Shown here: one piece after another, positions 1-8,779 of the stretch | Layout of the letters: the number at the start of each line of letters is the position of its first letter | Position numbering within the stretch: the stretch's first letter is position 1 | Assembly: GCF_024756275.1 (NCBI RefSeq) | Contig: NZ_JANUGQ010000025.1 | Location: 38,368-102,367 of the forward strand | From: Streptomyces pyxinae | Lineage (GTDB): Bacteria; Actinomycetota; Actinomycetes; Streptomycetales; Streptomycetaceae | DNA: 64,000 nucleotides | Direction of reading: 5' to 3' | Notes under the pieces: generated by a model | What the model saw: the letters and a program-made list of their open reading frames with translations, nothing else | Database searches by the model: none | Told to the model about the DNA's origin: nothing | Program-made: the position numbers and the translations under genes

Positions 1-641
1 CCCTCGTCGATGGCGTTGTTCAGGATCAGCGTGGTGTCCGCGACGAACGGCTTGATCTGCTCCGCGTACTGGAGCATCTCCTCCACGATCCGCCCGGACT
101 CGATGGCCCGGCGGTTGAAGATCTTGGCGAGCATCTGGTTCTTCTGCTCCAGCGCCGCTTCGACCTTCTGCTCCAGGATCGACTCGTCGTAGAGGTCCTG
201 GACGCGGATGCCCACCCGGTTGATCTTGTCGGCATAGGTCGGGCCGATGCCCCGGCCGGTGGTGCCGATCTTGCGCTTACCGAGGAACCGTTCCGTCACC
301 TTGTCGAGGGTGACGTTGTACGGGGTGATCAGATGAGCGTTTCCGCTGATGAGCAGCTTCGACGTGTCGACGCCGCGCTCGTTCAGCCCGCTCAGCTCGG
401 AGAGCAGGACCGCCGGGTCGACGACGACTCCGTTACCGATCACCGGAGTGCATCCCGGGGAGAGGATGCCGGAGGGGAGAAGGTGCAGCGCGTACTTCTG
501 GTCGCCGACGACGACCGTGTGGCCGGCGTTGTTGCCGCCCTGGTAGCGCACCACATAATCGACGGATCCACCGAGCAGGTCGGTGGCCTTTCCCTTGCCC
601 TCGTCACCCCACTGAGCACCGAGCAGCACAAGTGCGGGCAC
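1..641 (-). CDS. purA: Adenylosuccinate synthetase, N-terminal part (gene runs off the window)
   Basis: PurA joins IMP to aspartate using GTP, the first committed step from IMP to AMP, in the cytoplasm. Only about the first 213 residues are in the window. The family signatures are clear: GAQWGDEGKG near the N-terminus, GGNNAGHT, and TTGRGIGPTYADK further on. The GTG start at 641 has GGAAGGGG nine bases upstream and matches the usual family N-terminus (MPALVLLGAQWGDEGKG). The gene is divergent from the kinase-like gene at 784, and a strong hairpin lies between them. Confidence 0.97.
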   Translation of the reverse strand, partial: MPALVLLGAQWGDEGKGKATDLLGGSVDYVVRYQGGNNAGHTVVVGDQKYALHLLPSGILSPGCTPVIGNGVVVDPAVLLSELSGLNERGVDTSKLLISGNAHLITPYNVTLDKVTERFLGKRKIGTTGRGIGPTYADKINRVGIRVQDLYDESILEQKVEAALEQKNQMLAKIFNRRAIESGRIVEEMLQYAEQIKPFVADTTLILNNAIDE

Positions 642-721
642 AGGCGTACACCCCTTCCGGGCGGGGCATGTCCAAGGTCAGGGGCCGACGCCGCCTCACC
701 GGTGTGCCCCGGAATAGACGA

Positions 722-749
722 AGCCCCTGGCGCAATAGCGCAAGGGGCT
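722..749. promoter_or_regulatory. Hairpin in the purA / kinase-like divergent spacer
   Basis: Arms AGCCCCTGGCGC and GCGCAAGGGGCT pair over 12 positions with one mismatch around an AATA loop. It lies about 80 bases upstream of the purA start and 35 bases upstream of the GTG at 784. It could be an attenuator or an RNA stability element in the purA leader. There is no T tract, so a plain terminator is less likely. Confidence 0.5.
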
Positions 750-783
750 CTTGCACAAAGATGCTACCCGAGGAAGGACCGAG

Positions 784-1635
784 GTGTCGGCTCACGACCA
801 GCTGCTGGTGGTCATCGACCCGGTCGCCCGCCGGAGTGACGGCGAGTCCGTGCGGATCGCGAAGGACGTGCTGTGCGCCGGCGCGGAGGTGAAGGTGTGC
901 TGGCCGGACGGTCCGGAGGAGTTCGGCCGGATGCTGTCCCGGCGGGGCTCGCGGCGCCCGGTGGTGATCGGTGACGACCGGGCGCTGCTCCGTGCGGTGA
1001 CCCAGCTGCACCGCTTCCGGGAGCTGGCCGACGGGGCGCTGTCGCTGATCCCGGTCGGCGCGCGCGGGGCGGTCCAGCTGGCCGGGGCGCTGGGGGTGCC
1101 CGGGGACGCGGTGGCGGCGGCCCGGGCGGTGCTGGACGGCGCGGAGCGGCGGCTGGACCTGCTGGTGGACGACAGCGACGGGGTGGTCCTGGGCGGCCTG
1201 CGGATACCGGTCGGCCGCGCACCGGTGACAGCTGCGGCCCCGGGGACGGTGTGGGACACCTGCCGGACGCTGGTCCGCACCCTGGTCCGTCCGGCGCCCT
1301 CCGCCCCGGCGCCGCGCGCCCGGACGCAGCGGCTCCGGGTGGAGGCCGACGGGCGGCTGCTGAGCGACCTGGACGCCCCGGTGGAGGATGTGACGGTGTG
1401 CTCCCGGGGCGGGGCGGCGGAGGTGGTCGTGCGCCCCCGGTCGGCCGAGCCGGTGCGGGCGACGGCCTCGGCGGTCACCGTGTCGGGCGCCTCCTTCCGC
1501 TACCGGGCGGACGCGCTGGTGACCGGGCCGGTCTGGACCAGGACCTGGACCGTCCGGCCCGGCTCCTGGTCGCTGACGGTGCCGGTGGCGGTGCCGGGCC
1601 CGGGAGCGGAGAGCGCCGGAGCCGCGGCGGGCTGA
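784..1635 (+). CDS. Diacylglycerol-kinase-like protein, probably without kinase activity
   Basis: This 283-residue protein has the overall layout of the diacylglycerol kinase/NAD kinase-like fold. An N-terminal alpha/beta part opens with LLVVIDPVARRSDG, where kinases have a NPxxG-type turn. The C-terminal half is beta-rich, with VEADGRLL followed by alternating strands. The catalytic GGDGT motif is not visible; the matching position reads VVIGDDRALL. The GTG start at 784 follows AGGAAGGA at about 770-777. The family call is by pattern, so the function is open. It is divergent from purA, an arrangement I believe is common in Streptomyces. Confidence 0.6.
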   Translation: MSAHDQLLVVIDPVARRSDGESVRIAKDVLCAGAEVKVCWPDGPEEFGRMLSRRGSRRPVVIGDDRALLRAVTQLHRFRELADGALSLIPVGARGAVQLAGALGVPGDAVAAARAVLDGAERRLDLLVDDSDGVVLGGLRIPVGRAPVTAAAPGTVWDTCRTLVRTLVRPAPSAPAPRARTQRLRVEADGRLLSDLDAPVEDVTVCSRGGAAEVVVRPRSAEPVRATASAVTVSGASFRYRADALVTGPVWTRTWTVRPGSWSLTVPVAVPGPGAESAGAAAG

Positions 1636-1750
1636 GGCCGCCGGACCGGGCCCGGTCACCGCTCGGGCGGACCGGACGCCGGAAGCCCCGGGGCACGGCC
1701 GCCCGCGTCCCGGTCACCACCCCGGACGGGCCCGGGCGCCCCCCGGCGGG

Positions 1751-2413
1751 TCACCGCCCCGGCTGGACCAGGCGGGCCTCGTAGGCGAAGACGGCGGCCT
1801 GGGTCCGGTCGCGGAGGCCCAGTTTGACCAGGATCCGGCTGACATGGGTCTTGATCGTGGACTCGGCCACCACCAGATGCGCGGCGATCTCGGCGTTGGA
1901 CAGGCCCTGGGCGATCAGGACCAGCACCTCGGTCTCGCGCTCGGTCAGGTCGCCCACCTGGGCCAGGGCGGGCGGGCGCGGTGCCTCGGCCGCCCGGGCG
2001 AACTCGGTGATCAGTCGCTTGGTCACCGTCGGGGCCAGCAGCGCCTCGCCGGCCGCCACCACCCGCACCCCGTCCGCGAGCTGCCGGGCCGAGGCGTCCT
2101 TCAGCAGAAAGCCGGAGGCCCCGGCGCGCAGCGCCTGGTAGACGTACTCGTCCAGATCGAAGGTGGTCAGCACCAGCACCTTGGCGTCGCTGTCCGCCGC
2201 GACGATCTCCCGGGTGGCGTCGATGCCGTTCAGCTCCGGCATCCGGATGTCCATCAGCACCACGTCCGGGCGGAGCGCCGCGACCTGGCGGACCGCCTCC
2301 CGGCCGTTGACCGCCTCGCCCACCACCTCGATGTCCGGCATCGCGCCCAGCAGCACCGAGAAGCCCTCGCGGACCATCATCTGGTCGTCCACGATCAGTA
2401 CCCGGATGGTCAT
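1751..2413 (-). CDS. NarL/LuxR-type response regulator
   Basis: A 220-residue two-component response regulator. The receiver domain begins VLIVDDQMMVREG with the acidic pocket, and the phospho-acceptor Asp is in VVLMDIRMPELNG (about residue 54). The C-terminal LuxR-type HTH is LTERETEVLVLIAQG through ESTIKTHVSRIL. Its start overlaps the stop of the upstream histidine kinase gene by four bases (2410-2413), so the two are translated together. The target genes cannot be read from the window. Confidence 0.93.
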   Translation of the reverse strand: MTIRVLIVDDQMMVREGFSVLLGAMPDIEVVGEAVNGREAVRQVAALRPDVVLMDIRMPELNGIDATREIVAADSDAKVLVLTTFDLDEYVYQALRAGASGFLLKDASARQLADGVRVVAAGEALLAPTVTKRLITEFARAAEAPRPPALAQVGDLTERETEVLVLIAQGLSNAEIAAHLVVAESTIKTHVSRILVKLGLRDRTQAAVFAYEARLVQPGR

Positions 2414-3816
2414 GCCCGGCCCTCCGTGTCCGTCGTCCCGGGGGTGTCCGAGGGGCCCGCCGCGCTCCCCGGGGGCTCCGGCTCCCGCTCGGCCGGGGAC
2501 ACCGGCAGGAAGACCGCCACCTCGTAGCCGCCGTCCGCCACCGGCCCGGCCGTCATCTCGCCGTTCAGCATCGCCACCCGCTCCCGCATGCCCGTGATTC
2601 CGTGCCCGGCGCCCGGCGACGGCTTGACCAGACCCCGCGCGGGCCCGTTCAGCACCCGCAGCCCCAGGCCGCCGAGCACGTACGACACCTCCACCTTGGC
2701 CGTCGCGCCCGGCGCGTGCCGCAGCACATTGCTCAGTGCCTCCTGGACGATCCGGTACGCCGACAGCTCCACGCCCTGCGGCAGCGGGCGTACGGCTCCG
2801 GTCACCGCCGCCTCGACGGTGAGCCCGGCGTCCCGTACGTTGCCGATCAGCCCGTCGAGGTCGGCCAGGGTCGGCTGCGGGGCCTCCGGCGCCTCGTAGT
2901 CCTCCGCCCGTACGACGCCGAGGATGCGGCGCAGCTCGGTCAGCGCGGCCACCGCGTTCTCCCGGATGGTGACGAACGCCTGCTCAAGCTCGGGCGGCGG
3001 GTTCTCCACCCGGTAGGGCGCGGCCTCCGCCTGGATGGCGACCACCGACATGTGGTGGGCGACCACGTCGTGCAGCTCCCGGGCGATGGTGGTGCGCTCC
3101 TCCAGCAGGGTGCGCCGGGACCGCTCCTGCTGGGTCACCGTCCGCTCGGCGGTGACCTCGGCCTCCGCGCTGTTCCGGACCTGCGCCACGCTGATCAGCA
3201 GCAGCACCAGCGCGGAGGTGACCATCATCGGGCCGGTGTCGGAGCCGCCGAACTGGGATCTCAGGACGACGTCCGCGAACATGCCGTACGCCCCGGTCAC
3301 CACCCACATCCAGGCGGCGGTGCGCGGCCGGGTCCGGGCCGCCACGACCGTCAGCACCACCAGATGCGCGGCGAAGCACATGTCCGGCCAGGGCCAGCCG
3401 CTCCCGATCCCGCCCACGAAGGCGATGAGCAGCGTCACCGCCAGCGACAGCCAGAACGCGGCCACCGGACGTACCAGGGTGGCCAGCACCGCCAGCGCGG
3501 GCACCAGCCCCGGTACGAGGTGACCGGCGGCGTCGGCGACGATCAGCACCAGCAGCGCCCCGAAGGCGACGACCGCGTGCGGCAGCCAGCGCACCCACTT
3601 GCGTATCGGCTCCGACAGCCGGCGGATCACCGGCCGGTCGGTCCGCATCGGCGGCAGCGGGCGGTAGGCCAGGACATCGGTCAGCAGGTCCCGGCGCAGC
3701 CCCTCCATCAGCCCCCGGGCGTAGTGGTACTCGGGGCTGCGGCTCCCGGACGACGGGCGCCGGTCGCCCCCGGAGGGCGGGCGCCGGCCGGCGGAGGTGT
3801 GCGGTGATTCGGTCAC
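2410..3816 (-). CDS. NarL-type sensor histidine kinase
   Basis: A 468-residue membrane sensor kinase, partner of the regulator at 1751-2413. After about 75 cytoplasmic residues there are several hydrophobic segments (roughly residues 75-215). A HisKA_3 dimerisation helix follows with the phospho-acceptor His in ARELHDVVAHHMSVV, then an HATPase domain with a GHGITGMRERV glycine box. I chose the GTG start at 3816 because upstream sequence is repetitive low-complexity DNA; an ATG lies 36 codons in. No extracellular ligand domain is visible, so the signal is unknown. Confidence 0.9.
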   Translation of the reverse strand: MTESPHTSAGRRPPSGGDRRPSSGSRSPEYHYARGLMEGLRRDLLTDVLAYRPLPPMRTDRPVIRRLSEPIRKWVRWLPHAVVAFGALLVLIVADAAGHLVPGLVPALAVLATLVRPVAAFWLSLAVTLLIAFVGGIGSGWPWPDMCFAAHLVVLTVVAARTRPRTAAWMWVVTGAYGMFADVVLRSQFGGSDTGPMMVTSALVLLLISVAQVRNSAEAEVTAERTVTQQERSRRTLLEERTTIARELHDVVAHHMSVVAIQAEAAPYRVENPPPELEQAFVTIRENAVAALTELRRILGVVRAEDYEAPEAPQPTLADLDGLIGNVRDAGLTVEAAVTGAVRPLPQGVELSAYRIVQEALSNVLRHAPGATAKVEVSYVLGGLGLRVLNGPARGLVKPSPGAGHGITGMRERVAMLNGEMTAGPVADGGYEVAVFLPVSPAEREPEPPGSAAGPSDTPGTTDTEGRA

Positions 3817-4633
3817 GGGGCAACGGTAGGCGGACGCGGTGGTGAGGTCGTCACCTTGGATGCGGATTCCGCCGCCTCCCCCTGGAGTACTACCTGGCCC
3901 GTCCCCGCCCCCACCAGGCCGGACACGACCGGGAGGCCACCGGTGCGCCCCGGCCCCGCGCGGGCGACCGGGGACCGTGGCCGGGCGCCGGAACCGGGCC
4001 ACGCCCCCGGGAGGAGCCGGACGGCGCCCGGACGGCCGGAACCGCCGGAACCGCCGGGGACACCGGCGGCACCGGAGCGTGCGCGGACGGGACGCCCGCG
4101 CCGGGAGCCCGCCGGGAGGCACCGGCCGGAAGTGCCGCCCCGGGGACCGGGAAGGGAATCCGCCGGGAAGCCGACAGGCGGGGTGCCGCACGGGAACACA
4201 CGGGAACCCGGGGAAGGCAGCCGGAACAGCAACCCCGGTACGCCCCGGCGTCACGGGACCTCGACGAGGCCCGGGCCGTCAGGGCCGCGGGCACCCGGCG
4301 CGGACCACCGGGCACCAGCACCCGGGCACTATGACGCCGGGGCACCGGGCACAACGACGCCGGGGTGCCGGGGCCACCGGGCGCGGGCGGGCCGCCCGGC
4401 GGGGAGCCGTCGTACCGCCGGACGGCCGGGGCGGCCCGGGGCGCCGGGGGCAGCGGGCCGGGCGGGCCGCCGGAGGCCCGGGCCCGTACGGTTCGCCGGG
4501 CCGGACGGCCGCCGAACCGCGCCCGCGCGGGGCGCCGGGCAGCCGCCCCCCGTAGGGACCGCCGGGCAGCCGGCTCCCCCGTACGACCGCCGCCGGACAA
4601 CCGCCCCCTGTGCGGACGGCCGGGCCCGGTGGC
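3817..4633. other. Gene-free, very GC-rich spacer
   Basis: These 817 bases hold no gene I can support. Long open frames exist on both strands, but they encode Arg/Pro/Gly-rich low-complexity sequence as expected from extreme GC content. Short imperfect repeats around 4310-4400 are variants of GACGCCGGGGCACCGGGCA. The segment separates the kinase promoter side from the 3' end of the hydrolase gene. Confidence 0.6.
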
Positions 4634-5536
4634 TCACCAGGCCAGCTGGGCGATCTCCTCCGCGACCACCGCGCAGGCGTCCGCCGCCGGGTCGATGAGC
4701 GGGAAGTGCCCCACCTCGTCCAGCAGCGTCAGTCCGGCCGTCTCCCCCGCCTTCGCCGCGGCCTCGGCGTACGCCTCCGCGACCGCGCGCGGCACCACCA
4801 CGTCGTCCCGGCCCTGGACCAGCGTGGTGGCGATCCCGGTCGGCAGCAGCAGCGCCGGGTCGGTGTGGGCGGCGCGCTCGGCCAGCCGGTCCGGGCCGCC
4901 GAGCAGCTGGGTCACCGCACCGCCGCACACCTCCAGCTCCACCGCCAGCCCGAAGTGCGCGATCGGGGCCAGCGCGACCACCCCGCGCAGCTCCGGGGCC
5001 CTCGCCGGCCGCCACGGCGAACCGGCCGGCAGCACGTGCCGCGCCGCCGCCCAGAGCGCCAGATGGCCACCGGCCGAGTGACCGGTGAGCACCGTCCGGC
5101 GCGGATCGGCGGCCGGCAGGTGGACGGCGGCCAGCTCCGGCAGGGCGTCCAGCGCGGCGGCCACGTCGTCGAAGGTCTCGGGCCACCGCCCGGCCACCGG
5201 GCCGCCGCTCCCGGCCTCGCCGGTGGCCGGGGACCCGGCGCGCGGGCCCGGAAGGCCGCCGCCGCGCCGGTACTCGACATTGGCCACCGCGAACCCGCGC
5301 CGGGCCAAGTAGTCCGCGAACGGGGTGATGTGCCACCGGTCGAACCGGGCCCGCCACGCCCCGCCGTGCAGGACCACCACCAGCGGCACGTCCCCGTCCC
5401 GGCCGTCGCGCGGGGCGTAGAAGTCGATGACCTGGTCCGGATGATCGCCGTACCGGGCGGTGGAATCCGGGTCGACGGCCGGATGCGACAGGGCCGAGGC
5501 CTCCTCGGCGGCGTCGCGCGCGGCGGGGTCGGGCAT
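4634..5536 (-). CDS. Alpha/beta hydrolase, probable kynurenine formamidase
   Basis: A 300-residue alpha/beta hydrolase with an HGGAW oxyanion-hole motif, a nucleophile elbow GHSAGGHLALW and a C-terminal catalytic His in DEVGHFPLID. It is next to kynureninase and tryptophan 2,3-dioxygenase in the same direction. The likely substrate is therefore N-formylkynurenine, completing tryptophan to anthranilate. That role is inferred from context; by sequence alone it could be a general esterase. The ATG at 5536 was chosen over an upstream start whose extra residues are low-complexity. A 160-base gap separates it from kynureninase. Confidence 0.75.
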   Translation of the reverse strand: MPDPAARDAAEEASALSHPAVDPDSTARYGDHPDQVIDFYAPRDGRDGDVPLVVVLHGGAWRARFDRWHITPFADYLARRGFAVANVEYRRGGGLPGPRAGSPATGEAGSGGPVAGRWPETFDDVAAALDALPELAAVHLPAADPRRTVLTGHSAGGHLALWAAARHVLPAGSPWRPARAPELRGVVALAPIAHFGLAVELEVCGGAVTQLLGGPDRLAERAAHTDPALLLPTGIATTLVQGRDDVVVPRAVAEAYAEAAAKAGETAGLTLLDEVGHFPLIDPAADACAVVAEEIAQLAW

Positions 5537-5697
5537 GGTGCTCAACCTTTCGGTGTCGGGGCCGGATTGGCCTGACCTGCGGGGACGGTACCAGGAGTGG
5601 CAACCCCCGCACCGCCCCCGCGCGCCCGCCCCCACCGGGGCGCCGGCACCGGGCCCCGCTACACGGAGACCGCCTGTACCGGAAGGGGAGGCCCCGG

Positions 5698-7050
5698 TTA
5701 GGCCCCGCCGCCCGCCGGCACCTCCCGCACCACCTCGGCCAGCACCCGGGCCGCCCGCTCGGTGTCCGCGAAGCCGACATAGAGCGGGGTGAACCCGAAC
5801 CGCAGCACATCCGGGCGGCGCAGATCGCCCACCACGCCCCGGGCGATCAGCCGCTCCATCACGGCCGGCGCCTCCGGGCAGCTCAGCGCCACCTGACTGC
5901 CCCGCTCACGGTGCTCGGCCGGGGTCATCGAGACCACCCGGCCCTCGGGGACGTACGCCGCCACGCACTCCAGGAAGAAGTCGGTCAGCGCCAGGCTCTT
6001 GGCCCGCACCGCCGCCACCGAGACCCCGTCCCAGACGTCCAGCGCCGACTCCAGGGCCAGCATCGAGAGGATGTCGGGGGTGCCCACCCGGCCGCGCGCC
6101 GCGCCGGACGCCGCCCGGTAGCCGGTGGTCATCCCGAACGGATCGGCATGCGAGTTCCAGCCCGGCAGCGGCGAGTCGAACCGGTCCTGGTGGCGCTCGG
6201 CGACATACAGGTAGGCCGGTGATCCGGGGCCGCCGTTGAGGTACTTGTACGTGCAGCCGATCGCCAGGTCCACCCCGTGCTCGTCCAGTCCGACCGGCAG
6301 GGCGCCGGCGCTGTGGCAGAGGTCCCAGACCGCGAGCGCGCCGGCCGCGTGCACGGCGGCGGTGATCCCGGGCAGGTCGTGGAGCCGGCCGTCCCGGTAG
6401 TCCACGTGGTTCACCAGCGCGGCGGCGGTGCGCGGGCCCACCGCGTCCGCGACCGCCCCGGGCTCGACGGGCACGAGCCGGGTTCCGGTCAGCCGGGCGG
6501 CCGACTCCGCGATGTAGCCGTCGGTGGGGAAGGTGGTCGCGTCCACCACGATCTCGTCCCGGCCGGGGCCGGCCAGCCGCACCGCCCCGACCAGCGCCTT
6601 GAAGACATTGACACTGGTCGAGTCACCGACCACGAGCTGCCCCGGGGCGGCGCCCACGAGCGGCGCGATACGGTCCCCGATCCGCTCGGGCGCGGTCCAC
6701 CAGCCGCTCTCCTCCCAGGAGCGGATGCGCAGCTCGCCCCACTCGCGGGTCAGCACCTCGGCCATCCGGGCCGGCACATGCGCGGGGAGCGCGCCCAGCG
6801 AGTTCCCGTCCAGATAGACCCCCGCGGAGCCCGCTCGGGACTCCGCGGCCACGCCGCCGTTCTCGCCGTCACCGAGGGCGAAGAGCTTCCGCAGTCCCGC
6901 CAGCTCGTCCGCGGCGTCCAGCTCCCGGGCCCGGTCGCCGAGCACACTCGTCTCCTTCCCGGCCGTCCCGGCCTCATTGTTCTTCCCGGCGTTCTTCCCG
7001 GTGCTCCTCCGGGCGTTCTCCCCGGCCTGCTCCTGGGTCGTCTCAGACAT
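5698..7050 (-). CDS. kynU: Kynureninase
   Basis: A PLP enzyme that cleaves kynurenine to anthranilate and alanine. The 450-residue protein shows LDGNSLGALP near the N-terminus, the nicotinate-ribose-type DLCHSAGALPV, and the Schiff-base lysine in GCTYKYLNGGPGSPAYLYV. The first about 40 residues are a Lys/Asn/Gly-rich extension, unusual for the family and possibly not all translated. Its start overlaps the end of the dioxygenase gene by 8 bases, so the two are coupled. Confidence 0.93.
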   Translation of the reverse strand: MSETTQEQAGENARRSTGKNAGKNNEAGTAGKETSVLGDRARELDAADELAGLRKLFALGDGENGGVAAESRAGSAGVYLDGNSLGALPAHVPARMAEVLTREWGELRIRSWEESGWWTAPERIGDRIAPLVGAAPGQLVVGDSTSVNVFKALVGAVRLAGPGRDEIVVDATTFPTDGYIAESAARLTGTRLVPVEPGAVADAVGPRTAAALVNHVDYRDGRLHDLPGITAAVHAAGALAVWDLCHSAGALPVGLDEHGVDLAIGCTYKYLNGGPGSPAYLYVAERHQDRFDSPLPGWNSHADPFGMTTGYRAASGAARGRVGTPDILSMLALESALDVWDGVSVAAVRAKSLALTDFFLECVAAYVPEGRVVSMTPAEHRERGSQVALSCPEAPAVMERLIARGVVGDLRRPDVLRFGFTPLYVGFADTERAARVLAEVVREVPAGGGA

Positions 7051-7888
7051 GGCTGCGCGCCGTCCACAGCTCGGGGAACACGTTGTTCCGGGCGCGCTTC
7101 TCCAGCCACGCCACCCCGGCCGAGCCGCCGGTGCCGGTCTTGGCGCCCATCGCCCGCCGGGTGGCCATCAGATGGTCGTTGCGCCATCGCCAGACCAGCT
7201 CGCCCACATCGGTGAGCGCCTCGCCCAGGCGGACCAGCTCGCCGTTCTGGTCCGGGTCGGCGTAGATCCCGGCCCAGATCTCCTCGACCGCCGGGGAGGG
7301 CTCGTACTTCCGGGCCAGATCGCGGTCGAGCACCTCGCGCGGCACCGGCAGCCCGCGCCGGGCCAGCAGCCGCAGCACCTCGTCGTAGAGGCTCGGTTCG
7401 TGCAGCGCCTTCTCCAGCTCCGCGTGGACGCGCGGCGCGCCCCGGTGCGGGACCAGCATCGACGCGGACTTGTCGCCCAGCAGGAACTCCAGCCGCCGGT
7501 ACATCGCGGACTGGAACCCCGAGCCCTCCCCGAGCGCGGCCCGGTAGGAGTTGAACTGGGCGGGGGTGAGCTGTCCGAGCGGTGTCCAGGAGGCGTTCAG
7601 CGCCTCCAGCTCGCGCACGGACCGCTTGAGCGCGTCCCGCGCCACCGGGAGCCGGTCCTCGCGCAGCGCGCGGCTCGCGGTCTCCCACTCATGGACGATG
7701 ACGGTGAACCACAACTCCATGACCTGGGTCGTCACCAGGAAGACCATCTCGCCCGGGTCGTCCGAGAGCGGATGCTGGAGGTGGGTGAGGACGTCCGCCT
7801 GGACGTAGTCCTCGTACGGTGTGGTGCCGGCGAAGTCCAGGTTCGGGGTGTCCGAACCGGCCGCTGCGGCATCGGGGGCAGTAGACAT
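7043..7888 (-). CDS. kynA: Tryptophan 2,3-dioxygenase
   Basis: A heme enzyme that opens the indole ring of L-tryptophan to N-formylkynurenine, and the first gene of the operon. The 281-residue protein carries TPYEDYVQADVLTHLQ, FLVTTQVMELWF and WRWRNDHLMATRRAMGAKTGTGG, all typical of the family. The ATG at 7888 has GGAGA about 8 bases upstream and was preferred over one five codons earlier. With the next two genes it forms the tryptophan-to-anthranilate route, which can feed catabolism or provide kynurenine/anthranilate for antibiotics. Confidence 0.93.
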   Translation of the reverse strand: MSTAPDAAAAGSDTPNLDFAGTTPYEDYVQADVLTHLQHPLSDDPGEMVFLVTTQVMELWFTVIVHEWETASRALREDRLPVARDALKRSVRELEALNASWTPLGQLTPAQFNSYRAALGEGSGFQSAMYRRLEFLLGDKSASMLVPHRGAPRVHAELEKALHEPSLYDEVLRLLARRGLPVPREVLDRDLARKYEPSPAVEEIWAGIYADPDQNGELVRLGEALTDVGELVWRWRNDHLMATRRAMGAKTGTGGSAGVAWLEKRARNNVFPELWTARSHV

Positions 7889-8110
7889 CGCTGTCTCCAT
7901 CAATGCGTGCTACCGGGTAGCGGTCCGCTCCGTCCAGCCGACTGGAGAGCCCCGGTCCCCTCGGGACCGCGCCACAGCAGTGGTACGCGGTCCCGTCCGC
8001 ATCATGACACGACTCACCGGGTCGCACACGGGGCCGAGGCCGACGGCCCGCGCCGGGCCCGTCCCGTCCCCGGCCTCGTCCCGTACCCGTGCCTCCGGTT
8101 CCCGGTCGTC

Positions 8111-8524
8111 TCAGCCGAGCGTCTCCGCCGCCAGCGGGGAGGAGTCGCGCAGAAACTCCGAGCAGCGCTCGTACTCGGCCTGCTCCCCGATGTCCTGCGC
8201 GGCCCGCGCCAGGGCGTGCAGCGCCCGCAGGAAGCCCCGGTTGGGCTCGTGCTCCCAGGGCACCGGACCGTGGCCCTTCCAGCCGCTGCGGCGCAGGGCG
8301 TCGAGCCCCCGGTGGTAGCCCGTCCTGGCGTACGCGTACGACTCGACGACCCGGCCGCCCTCGTACGCCTCGTCGGCGAGCCGCGCCCAGGCCAGCGAGG
8401 AGGTCGGGTACTTGGCGGCGACATCCGCCGGGTCGGCGCCATTGGCCAGCAGCTCGCGGGGCTCCGGGTCGTCCGGCAGATGGGTGGGCGCCGGTCCGCC
8501 CAGCAGGTTCTCGTGGATGCTCAT
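8111..8524 (-). CDS. DUF3151 family protein
   Basis: A 137-residue soluble helical protein with the DUF3151 pattern MSIHENLLGGPAPTHLP, then YPTSSLAWARLADEAY and ARTGYHRGLDALRRSGWKG. The family is conserved in actinobacteria and has no established biochemical role. It sits alone between the tryptophan operon and the aldolase gene. The ATG at 8524 matches the usual family start. Confidence 0.85.
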   Translation of the reverse strand: MSIHENLLGGPAPTHLPDDPEPRELLANGADPADVAAKYPTSSLAWARLADEAYEGGRVVESYAYARTGYHRGLDALRRSGWKGHGPVPWEHEPNRGFLRALHALARAAQDIGEQAEYERCSEFLRDSSPLAAETLG

Positions 8525-8779
8525 GGCCCCCAGTGTCCCCCACCCCCGCGCGCCCCGGCCCGGCCCCCGCAGCGGCCGCCCCGGACATGCCCCGGGCCCG
8601 GTACCGCACGCATGGGACGCGTACGCGGTACCGGGCCCGGGGCGGGTCACCGGCGACAGGGGCCGGGTGCCGTCCGATCCGGAGATCCGAAGGGCCGGGG
8701 CACGGTCCGGGCCGAGGGCCGGGATGCCATGCGGTCCGGAAGGCCAGGGAGCCGAAAGCCGGAAGCCGGCGGTCGTGGC

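Noticed and set aside
3817..4633. Open frames of about 240 codons on both strands
   Set aside because: Arg/Pro/Gly low-complexity products without any domain pattern, no ribosome sites, both strands equally open.
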